Source: Lactobacillus sp. LL6 | Lineage (GTDB): Bacteria > Bacillota > Bacilli > Lactobacillales > Lactobacillaceae | DNA length: 64,000 nt | Assembly: GCF_007570935.1 (NCBI RefSeq) | Contig: NZ_VLLR01000002.1 | Coordinates: 248,001 to 312,000, forward strand | Reading direction: 5' to 3' | In this document: positions 31,286 through 39,538 of the stretch, in pieces | Layout: each line of letters starts with the position of its first letter | Position numbering within the stretch: position 1 is the first letter of the stretch | Notes under the pieces: model-generated | Databases searched by the model: none | What the model was told of the DNA's origin: nothing | What the model saw: the letters and a program-made list of their open reading frames with translations, nothing else | Made by a program: the position numbers and the translations under genes

Positions 31286-32950
31286 TTATTTTATTTTTAT
31301 TACTATAGTTTCATATGGGCGAAGATAAATTTGGTTTGATAATGATTTTAATTTAAGATCATAATTGCTTAAAATTGTTTCACAACTCTTATTTCTATAA
31401 TTCTCAGGTAATTCTGCCGTAGCATTTTCCCCATAAAAATTAGTAAATACTAATATTTTTTCACTAGAATCTTCTAAATATCTTTCATAAGCAAATATTT
31501 GCTTATCTTCTTTCAAAAACATCTTAATATGTCCATCAGAAATCAGTTTTTCACTTTTACGAAGCTTGATCAACTTTTGATAATAATTAAAAATTTCTCC
31601 ACTTGTTAATTCTTTTTCAACATTGATTCTTTCTTCATCAGTTGGTTTAAGCCATGGTTTTACACTGCTGAAGCCTGCATTTGATTTATTATTCCAATGC
31701 ATTGGAACTCTAGAATTATCACGAGATTTAGTTTTAATTATTTCAAAAGCTGCTTGCTCACTCATCCCTTTATGAGTTAATTCTTCAAAAGCATTTTTAC
31801 TTTCAATATCAACATAGTCATGAATTGAAGAATAATTAGGATCAATCATTCCAATTTCTTCACCCATATAAATATAAGGAGTACCACGCATTAAATGAGT
31901 AGCAGTTGCAAGCATTTCTGCCGATTTTTCACGATACTGCTCAGTATTTCCAAAACGATTTAGCGCCCAAGGCTGATCATGATTATTCCAAAATAATGCA
32001 TTCCAGCCGCCACCTTTATCCATCTTTTCTTGCCATTCAGTAAATAACTCTTTAAGTTTCATAAAATCAAATGGCATTTTTGACCATTTTTCTCCATCTT
32101 TATAATCAACTTTTAAGTGATGGAAAGTAAAGACCATAGATAATTCATGTTCTTTCGGATTAGAATACTCAATTGAGTTAGGAATGGTAGTTGAAGACAT
32201 TTCACCAACTGTCACGCTATCAGGATCTTGACCAAAAGTTGCTTGATTCATTTCTTTTAAATATTGATGCACAATTGGAGTATCAGTATAAAGGCTCTTT
32301 TCTTGCACTGGGTCAGTTGAATCAATAAGTTTCTCATCTTTACCAGTGACGTTAATAACATCAAATCTAAAACCTTTAACTCCTTTTTTACGCCAAAAAT
32401 TGACTACTTTAAAGACTTCTTTTCGTACTTCTGGATTATGCCAATCAAGGTCAGCTTGACTAGGATCATACAAATGCAAGTAATAATAATCTGTATCACC
32501 AAACTTAGCCCATGCTGATCCACCAAACTTGCTTTGCCAATTAGTTGGCAAACTACCATCTGGTTTAGCCTTTCTTAAATAGAAAAACTTACGGTATTTT
32601 TCATCGCCAGCTAATGCTTTTTTAAACCAAATATTGTCAGTAGAACAATGATTAAACACCATATCTAACATCACACCAACATTGATTTCTTTTAATTTTT
32701 TAACTAATAATTCAAAATCAGCCATTGTTCCAAAACGCGGATCAATTTCATAGTAATTAGCTATATCATATCCATTATCCTTTTGTGGCGATACAAAAAA
32801 CGGATTAAACCATATCATATCAACATTTAACTTCTTGATGTAGTCTATTTTTTCAATGATTCCTGGAATATCTCCCACTCCATCACCATTTGAATCATAA
32901 AATGACTTGGGGTAAATTTGATAAATTACTTTTTTGCCTAAATCATTCAT
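31286..32950 (-). CDS. treC: Trehalose-6-phosphate hydrolase (GH13)
   Basis: This cytosolic enzyme splits trehalose 6-phosphate, delivered by the PTS, into glucose and glucose 6-phosphate. The 554-aa length is usual. GH13 motifs are clear: DMVFNHCS (96-103), the nucleophile Asp in GFRFDVIN (D197), the acid/base Glu in TVGEMSS (E250) and the third acid in NNHDQP (D325). The N-terminal YQIYPKSFYDSNGDGVGD is typical of oligo-1,6-glucosidase and phosphotrehalase relatives; the tre neighbours decide for the latter. The start has a strong AAGGAGAAAG site and lies 11 bases after treR, so the two are co-transcribed. Confidence 0.93.
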   Translation of the reverse strand: MNDLGKKVIYQIYPKSFYDSNGDGVGDIPGIIEKIDYIKKLNVDMIWFNPFFVSPQKDNGYDIANYYEIDPRFGTMADFELLVKKLKEINVGVMLDMVFNHCSTDNIWFKKALAGDEKYRKFFYLRKAKPDGSLPTNWQSKFGGSAWAKFGDTDYYYLHLYDPSQADLDWHNPEVRKEVFKVVNFWRKKGVKGFRFDVINVTGKDEKLIDSTDPVQEKSLYTDTPIVHQYLKEMNQATFGQDPDSVTVGEMSSTTIPNSIEYSNPKEHELSMVFTFHHLKVDYKDGEKWSKMPFDFMKLKELFTEWQEKMDKGGGWNALFWNNHDQPWALNRFGNTEQYREKSAEMLATATHLMRGTPYIYMGEEIGMIDPNYSSIHDYVDIESKNAFEELTHKGMSEQAAFEIIKTKSRDNSRVPMHWNNKSNAGFSSVKPWLKPTDEERINVEKELTSGEIFNYYQKLIKLRKSEKLISDGHIKMFLKEDKQIFAYERYLEDSSEKILVFTNFYGENATAELPENYRNKSCETILSNYDLKLKSLSNQIYLRPYETIVIKIK

Positions 32951-32961
32951 TTTCTTTCTCC

Positions 32962-33687
32962 TTATAATTGAATTTTCTGTCTTCTAGCAAAATCCACAAA
33001 CTTAAATTTAGCTGGATTATGAAATGATAAAGTTAATTGGAACAATGTTGTATCATTTAAGAAATTATGACTAGCCACTAACACTGCAACATCATCAGGA
33101 ATCTTCAACTTATCTTGCAATTCTGCATTAACTTTTTCAACAGTGATTTCCTTAGTTGCGTAAGAAATCTCCAATCCTAATTTATTTTCTAAATATTCAT
33201 AAATAGAACTTTCTGCAGCTTCTTTTGGCAACTTCTCAATTGGAGGCGTAAATAAATAATCGCAATCCAAAACTTGGGGTTGATTATCAATCAGGCGCAA
33301 ACGTTCTACATAAATTCCAGACTGCTTTTCTTGAGTCGGAAACTTCTTTTTAAATAAAACTGGCAAATCTTTCATTTTTTCTAATTTAAGAACTTGCGTT
33401 TTCGCATTCATGGCTAAAGATTTATTAAGTTCAGAAAAACTCGTAATTCCTGATAAAGGAAAAGAATATTTTTCCAAATCTAAAACTATTGAGCCTTTTC
33501 CTTTTATTTTTTGAATCATACCTAAAGAAGTTAACTGCTCTAATGCTTTCCTAACGGTTTCTCTAGATGAACCATATAAAGTAGTCAGCTGACTTTCACT
33601 AGGTAAATATTCACCAGGAGAATACTGCTTGAAGCGAATCTTAGAAGCAATATCTTGTGCAATAAGATCAGATTTTGATTGAGTCAT
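32962..33687 (-). CDS. treR: GntR/HutC-family trehalose operon repressor
   Basis: This 241-aa regulator has an N-terminal winged helix (residues 1-70: LPSESQLTTLYGSSRETVRKAL is the helix-turn-helix region) and a C-terminal UTRA ligand-binding domain (about 90-235). TreR proteins of this family bind trehalose 6-phosphate and then release their operator. It is the first gene of the treR-treC operon and is divergent from treB. Palindromes overlap both promoters in the space between, consistent with control of itself and of treB. Confidence 0.92.
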   Translation of the reverse strand: MTQSKSDLIAQDIASKIRFKQYSPGEYLPSESQLTTLYGSSRETVRKALEQLTSLGMIQKIKGKGSIVLDLEKYSFPLSGITSFSELNKSLAMNAKTQVLKLEKMKDLPVLFKKKFPTQEKQSGIYVERLRLIDNQPQVLDCDYLFTPPIEKLPKEAAESSIYEYLENKLGLEISYATKEITVEKVNAELQDKLKIPDDVAVLVASHNFLNDTTLFQLTLSFHNPAKFKFVDFARRQKIQL

Positions 33688-33718
33688 AATTATTCCTTTC
33701 TAACTTGATTTCAGATTT

Positions 33719-33747
33719 ATTATATCCATCATGTATGGATATGTAAA
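33719..33747 (-). promoter_or_regulatory. treR-treC promoter with overlapping operator dyad
   Basis: On the minus strand TTTACA (33747-33742), a 17-base spacer and TATAAT (33724-33719) form a near-consensus promoter. The spacer holds the dyad ATATCCAT-5 bases-ATGGATAT (33722-33742), a likely TreR autoregulatory operator. Confidence 0.75.
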
Positions 33748-33776
33748 GAAAAATATTTTTATTATTTATTCAGCAT

Positions 33777-33790
33777 TGTAAACGTTTTTA
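33777..33790 (+). promoter_or_regulatory. cre-like site between treR and treB
   Basis: TGTAAACGTTTTTA matches the CcpA cre consensus at all but one position. It lies 10 bases upstream of the treB -35 box. Confidence 0.6.
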
Positions 33791-33799
33791 AAATAATTG

Positions 33800-33828
33800 T
33801 TGACAACATGTCTAGACATGTTTATTAT
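33800..33828 (+). promoter_or_regulatory. treB promoter with an 18-bp palindromic operator in the spacer
   Basis: TTGACA (33800-33805), a 17-base spacer and TATTAT (33823-33828) form a strong promoter. AACATGTCTAGACATGTT (33805-33822) is a perfect palindrome filling the whole spacer, so a bound TreR would block RNA polymerase directly. Confidence 0.85.
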
Positions 33829-33843
33829 AATAAATGAATTATA

Positions 33844-35803
<1,960 letters not shown>

Positions 35804-35891
35804 ATCAAGCAGTTTAATGAATTTTAAAAGGTAAAATTTTACTTGTTGTGCAACTTTTGTGCAATAGGCACAAAAAAGTTATATCAGAAAT

Positions 35892-35944
35892 TAATAATAT
35901 GAACTTCAGATTTTTTATTAAGGCTGAGTTCATATTATTTTTTT
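35892..35944 (+). terminator. treB terminator
   Basis: AATAATATGAACTTCAG pairs with CTGAGTTCATATTATT across a 14-base loop and ends in seven T residues. Confidence 0.9.
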
Positions 35945-36084
35945 GATTAATCTGTTCATTTGTCAGACCTAACTCTTTTAATTGATTTCGTTTTATTATT
36001 ACAATTCCTTTCACACGTTCTTACGAGTTCGCCTTTCAAATAAGGGTATAAAAAATAAGCAGTTTTACGACTTACTTGGGTCAA

Positions 36085-36130
36085 GATTGGATTGTTAGTG
36101 CATAAATTGAGCTAATAATTCAATCCAATC
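36085..36130. repeat. Perfect 10-bp inverted repeat in the 35.8-36.2 kb gap
   Basis: GATTGGATTG (36085-36094) and CAATCCAATC (36121-36130) enclose 26 bases. They overlap a 23-codon open stretch on the minus strand (36166-36095, MNKVNEIISKAPDWIELL...). That stretch and the minus-strand frame near 36014-35900 look like debris, not working genes. Confidence 0.4.
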
Positions 36131-36202
36131 AGGTGCTTTACTAATAATTTCATTTACCTTGTTCATTTTTGAATTTTCTTCAAGGTCTTCGATTCCTTAT
36201 TT

Positions 36203-36237
36203 TTATAAAAATAGCACTAGCTTAGTTTACTAGTGCC
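36203..36237 (-). terminator. Terminator of the small acidic gene
   Basis: GCACTAG and CTAGTGC form a stem that overlaps the stop codon, followed on the minus strand by TATTTTTAT. Confidence 0.75.
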
Positions 36238-36496
36238 ATTCTTCAGCTCCATCAGCATAATCCCATATTCTTTCTAGCTTCAAGCCATCAGACGATAATT
36301 CCCCCTTTGAATCTAAAGAATCTCCAATATAATCTCCAAAAATATCAAAGACATAATCGTAATCTTGATTTGAATACATTGGATAAAATAATTTTCCATT
36401 CTCATGCAAAATTTTAGGAAGCAAAATATTATAAAGATCACTATATTTTTCTTCAATAAATTGAAAATCTTTGTTAGAAAAAACTAGACTTCTCAT
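36230..36496 (-). CDS. Small acidic protein, possible immunity partner of the upstream toxin-like ORF
   Basis: I do not recognise this 88-aa protein. It is acidic and aromatic (DYDYVFDIFGDYIGD in the middle, DYADGAEEWH at the end), with no signal peptide or membrane segment. Its ATG overlaps the TGA of the upstream gene by four bases (36493-36496), so the two are translationally coupled. A short acidic protein coupled behind a nuclease-like C-terminal domain is the usual layout of a polymorphic-toxin immunity gene, which is the basis for the suggestion. A phage structural accessory protein is the alternative. Confidence 0.5.
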   Translation of the reverse strand: MRSLVFSNKDFQFIEEKYSDLYNILLPKILHENGKLFYPMYSNQDYDYVFDIFGDYIGDSLDSKGELSSDGLKLERIWDYADGAEEWH

Positions 36497-37083
36497 CTTT
36501 TTGTTTCCTTTCTAGGTACTACAGTAACAAGATTACCCTGCTTATTTAAGACAACATAGCCTTCATTAATTATATATTTTGTTGAAATTTTTAAATACTT
36601 GGTTTTACCCTGTTTTAGCATTTCTTTGATTTCATCAATTGAAACACCTATACGTTTATGACCATCAGGGTCTTCTCTAACGCCAAAAATTCTATCTATT
36701 AAGTGATTTGAATAACTAATAATATCTTGATTATCTACTGTATTTATACCAATTACTTCCTTATCAAGTTGCTTCATAGCATCAACATAATCGTAAAAAG
36801 ATACAACTGATTCACCTGTGCCTTTTTCTCTAGCTTTGATATAAGCTTTCAGCGTTTTATTTTCTGTACCATTATTATACATTACTTTCTTAAATTCTTT
36901 AAACGATTTAGGAAAACCACGTTTGTCATAATTTTCTACTAAGAAATTATATCTCTTTTGAGTTGCTTCATCGGGGACAATTTGGGGACAAAAATTTTGG
37001 AAAAACACAAAAATTAACGGAAAGCATTGGACTAAATTCCAAAAATAAAAACCGCCCAATCCCTTGATACAAGGGGAAAACAC
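36493..37083 (-). pseudogene. 5'-truncated phage minor-head/polymorphic-toxin tip with a BECR-type nuclease-like domain
   Basis: Residues from about 33 onward read as a real protein: a phage minor-head-like segment (NENKTLKAYIKAREKG-type pattern, here NGTENKTLKAYIKAREKG). A C-terminal domain follows with SNHLIDRIFGVRED, GVSIDEIKEMLKQG, YVVLNKQGNLVTVVP. Spaced Ser/His, Arg and Thr residues in this order are typical of barnase/EndoU/ColicinE5-RelE (BECR) RNase folds attached to phage and secreted toxins. The first 30 residues (FYFWNLVQCFPLIFVFF) look like translated non-coding DNA. The start would be GTG with no ribosome-binding site, and a terminator sits directly upstream (37086-37119). I therefore read it as an orphan tip left by recombination. 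Family assignment is by pattern only. Confidence 0.5.
36971..37048 (+). pseudogene. Possible C-terminal remnant of a phage integrase
   Basis: On the plus strand a short frame reads SGTIWGQKFWKNTK and ends in TAA at 37046-37048, followed directly by the terminator at 37086-37119. This resembles the tails of lactobacillus phage tyrosine integrases. It overlaps the toxin-like relic on the other strand. Too short for a firm call. Confidence 0.3.
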
Positions 37084-37085
37084 AC

Positions 37086-37119
37086 AAAAAACGCCGACTA
37101 GAAAAGTCAGCGTTTTTTT
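37086..37119 (+). terminator. Terminator at the prophage relic
   Basis: AAAAAACGCCGACT and AGTCAGCGTTTTTTT form a stem with a four-base loop. It could act in both directions. On the minus strand it lies immediately before the toxin-like ORF. Confidence 0.8.
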
Positions 37120-37159
37120 CTGGAGTTATAAAATGATGCTACTGTTCCTGTAGAGATAG

Positions 37160-37225
37160 AAATAAAACAGGAAAGTGCTTGGAGTTTGTAAGAAGAGGAA
37201 GAAAGGAGACCCCTCTTCCTGTTAT
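37160..37225 (-). other. Structured non-coding stretch, possible NUDIX-gene terminator or small RNA
   Basis: AACAGGAA (about 37166) and TTCCTGTT (about 37217) form outer arms. GAGGAAG/CTCTTCC can pair inside, and a third TTCCTGT copy lies at about 37145. On the minus strand the stem ends in TTTATTT. A TATAAT-like box lies just upstream on that strand near 37226. There is no ORF of useful length. Confidence 0.35.
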
Positions 37226-37326
37226 TATATTAAACCGTTTTCAATGTAAAAGCAAGCATATTTTTTAAAATAATCCATAAATATATATTTGCTTATAATA
37301 ACTATAAATAACACAAAAATTTTACT

Positions 37327-37950
37327 TTATTCAAATTTAGTTTTCCAATTGGAATCATTAAGAGCTTCAAAGCACATACTAATTTGCTCTTTAGTATTTC
37401 TTCCTTGCGATAATTTTGGCAAATTATTTATTGCAAAATAATCACACGCATCTGTTTCATCATTAGACTCAAATTTTCCATCAATTTCCTTACATAAGAA
37501 AAAGCATTTCATTATATTAGTTGCTAACATTGGTTTATTATGCTTATTACGATCTTGCACAGCTATTAATCTTATTGGTTTAACGATTCTGCCAGATTCT
37601 TCGCGGGCTTCTTTAACAACATTTTCTGCTGGAGAGAGATCATAATCATTCCATCCTCCTGGTAGAGACCATTCCTGGGTTTTCTTTTCTCTAACCATTA
37701 AAATTTTATTATCTTTAAAAATCGCTGCCCGAGTATCAATTTTTGGTGTTTGATAACCTTCATCCCCTGCAAATAAAGTCTTCACCTGCTCTTTTGGCAA
37801 GCCAGTCTTCGCAATCATCATCTCAATTGCAATTTCACGAACTCGTTTATATCTTTCTTTATCAAAAACATCATGCCCATAGTGAAGTCCAGCTTGAGCT
37901 AAGCTTTGAAGTTCGCTAGCCCAATCAGTAAATTGATCTCCTGTCCTCAT
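37327..37950 (-). CDS. NUDIX hydrolase with N-terminal helical domain (ADP-ribose/nucleoside-diphosphate pyrophosphatase-like)
   Basis: This 207-aa cytosolic protein has an N-terminal helical domain (about 1-65, WASELQSLAQAGLHYG to the KTLFAG area) and a NUDIX fold. Its box is GGWNDYDLSPAENVVKEAREESG (shown in parts: SPAENVVKEAREESG), which provides the metal-binding Glu residues, with Lys in place of the usual first Arg. Proteins of this layout hydrolyse ADP-ribose or similar compounds, but the substrate cannot be read from sequence. The start follows an AGAAAGAAGGT ribosome-binding site. It stands alone, with no operon partner. Confidence 0.85.
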   Translation of the reverse strand: MRTGDQFTDWASELQSLAQAGLHYGHDVFDKERYKRVREIAIEMMIAKTGLPKEQVKTLFAGDEGYQTPKIDTRAAIFKDNKILMVREKKTQEWSLPGGWNDYDLSPAENVVKEAREESGRIVKPIRLIAVQDRNKHNKPMLATNIMKCFFLCKEIDGKFESNDETDACDYFAINNLPKLSQGRNTKEQISMCFEALNDSNWKTKFE

Positions 37951-37979
37951 TTTAAAACCTTCTTTCTAGGTTTATTATA

Positions 37980-38013
37980 CAAAAAAGCGTCTTCATAACG
38001 AAAACGCTTTTTT
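37980..38013 (-). terminator. Terminator of the RclA-like gene
   Basis: AAAAAAGCGT and ACGCTTTTTT form a stem 6 bases after the stop codon of the oxidoreductase on the minus strand. Confidence 0.85.
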
Positions 38014-38019
38014 AATATA

Positions 38020-39351
38020 TTACTTAAATAAGTCATTAAAACTTTCACTCATTGTTGGATGAGTATAAATTTGATCACGTAAAATTGTATATGGCAATTT
38101 AGCTTTCATTGCTAAAGAAATCATATTAATTAATTCATATGATTCAATACCATAAAGAGTTGCACCTAAAATTTGGTCATTTTCTGGATTTACTAATGCC
38201 TTAAATAGTCCTCGCGTATCTTTAGCTACCCGAGCTTTAGGAATCGCTGCAACAGGCAATTTAAATAGTTTATATTCAATCCCTTTAGTTTTTGCCTGCT
38301 TTTCATTCAACCCTACTTGTGAGAGTGCTGGGTCAAGAAATACGCTATATGGTACAATATTACGACTTTCTAAAGTATATTGGCCATTACCAAATAACTG
38401 ACTCTTAATAATTCTAAAGTCATCAAGAGAAATATAGGTAAACTGTAAGCCGCCTTTCACATCTCCAATTGCCCAAACATTAGGAACGTTGGTTTTAAGA
38501 TATTTATCAACCTTGATAGCTCCACGATCCGTTAATTCAATATCAGTATTTGACAAGCCTAAACTTTCTATGTTTGGTTTTCTTCCAGTGGCTGCTAAAA
38601 TCCGTTGACCTTTTGCAACTAATTCGTTGCCATCTTTGTTATAAATAACTTCAGCAAAATCTTCATGGTCAACTACTTTTTCGATATTAACCCCTAATTC
38701 AAACTTAACTCCTAAGTCTTCCATGTCCTTTTTGACCATTTGAGCAATATCATCATCTTCACGCTTAATAAAGTCATGATTACGATCTAAAACTGTAACT
38801 TTTGAACCATATTTTGCAAACATTGATGCAAACTCAAGTCCAATATAACCTGCACCAATAATGACTAGTTCTTTTGGCAAAGATTTTTGCTCCATAGCCG
38901 CAGTAGAATCAAGCAAAAACTTACTTTCCTTAAGCCCTAGAATTGGTAACATTATCGGTGTTGAACCAGTATTGATAAAAATTCGCTCACCCTGATATTC
39001 TTGACTATCTCCACTTGGCAAAGTAACTTCAATTGTATGATTGCCAGTAAACTTTGCTACACCATCAAGTACAGTAACTGTTTTTTCATCAGCAAGCATA
39101 TGATAATTTTTATCACGTAAAAATGAAGTCATTTCATTTTTGCCCTTTACAGCATCAACAAAATCAATGCCATTTGCAGCTTCAATAATCATACGCTTTG
39201 ATGGCAAACATGCAATATTAATGCAGGTTCCGCCATACATCTTATTCGACTTTTCAATAACTAATACTTCTTCACCCTTTTGAGCCAAGAATTTAGCTAG
39301 GGTTTTTCCACCCTTACCAAAACCGATGATAATATTTTTTACTTTTTTCAT
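38020..39351 (-). CDS. RclA-like FAD-dependent pyridine nucleotide-disulfide oxidoreductase (probable hypothiocyanous acid reductase)
   Basis: This 443-aa flavoenzyme has an N-terminal FAD Rossmann motif (IIIGFGKGGKTLA), the redox-active disulfide in GGTCINIACLPSK (C43 and C48), a second dinucleotide motif (IIGAGYIGLEFASMF) for NAD(P)H, the FAD-binding WAIGDVKG and a dimerisation domain ending in YTHPTMSESFNDLF. That C-terminal ending is typical of RclA/Har proteins. Those proteins reduce hypothiocyanous acid and protect against reactive chlorine species and mammalian peroxidase products, which suits a mucosal bacterium. Mercuric reductase and dihydrolipoamide dehydrogenase are related folds, but their partner genes are absent. 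AAAGAGG precedes the ATG. Confidence 0.82.
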   Translation of the reverse strand: MKKVKNIIIGFGKGGKTLAKFLAQKGEEVLVIEKSNKMYGGTCINIACLPSKRMIIEAANGIDFVDAVKGKNEMTSFLRDKNYHMLADEKTVTVLDGVAKFTGNHTIEVTLPSGDSQEYQGERIFINTGSTPIMLPILGLKESKFLLDSTAAMEQKSLPKELVIIGAGYIGLEFASMFAKYGSKVTVLDRNHDFIKREDDDIAQMVKKDMEDLGVKFELGVNIEKVVDHEDFAEVIYNKDGNELVAKGQRILAATGRKPNIESLGLSNTDIELTDRGAIKVDKYLKTNVPNVWAIGDVKGGLQFTYISLDDFRIIKSQLFGNGQYTLESRNIVPYSVFLDPALSQVGLNEKQAKTKGIEYKLFKLPVAAIPKARVAKDTRGLFKALVNPENDQILGATLYGIESYELINMISLAMKAKLPYTILRDQIYTHPTMSESFNDLFK

Positions 39352-39463
39352 AATTATTCCTCTTTAAAGTCAGTTAATTATAATTTGTTAAGTTGACTAT
39401 ATTCCTTTCTCATTGAAAAGTCATGTTTTTTGCTTAAGATTTTTTAAATTGATTTGCCATTTA

Positions 39464-39495
39464 TTGACACCGTGTCACTAATTAAGTTATATTAT
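39464..39495 (+). promoter_or_regulatory. P-type ATPase promoter with a dyad over the -35 box
   Basis: TTGACA (39464-39469) and TTATAT (39487-39492), with a 17-base spacer, drive the ATPase gene. TGACAC-C-GTGTCA (39465-39477), a perfect 6-bp dyad, covers the -35 element and looks like a repressor or activator operator. No regulator gene is adjacent. Confidence 0.65.
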
Positions 39496-39538
39496 TTATA
39501 ACAAAAAATAAACAGAACTAAGGAGTGATATTTCACCT

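Noticed and set aside
35814-36014. 66-codon minus-strand ORF downstream of treB
   Set aside because: Its second half is the complement of the treB terminator region and has no gene-like sequence. The first 25 residues could be a fragment but cannot be supported as a gene.
38020-39351. Dihydrolipoamide dehydrogenase or mercuric reductase for the disulfide oxidoreductase
   Set aside because: No 2-oxo acid dehydrogenase or mer genes are adjacent, there is no N-terminal heavy-metal domain or C-terminal Cys pair, and the C-terminus fits RclA.
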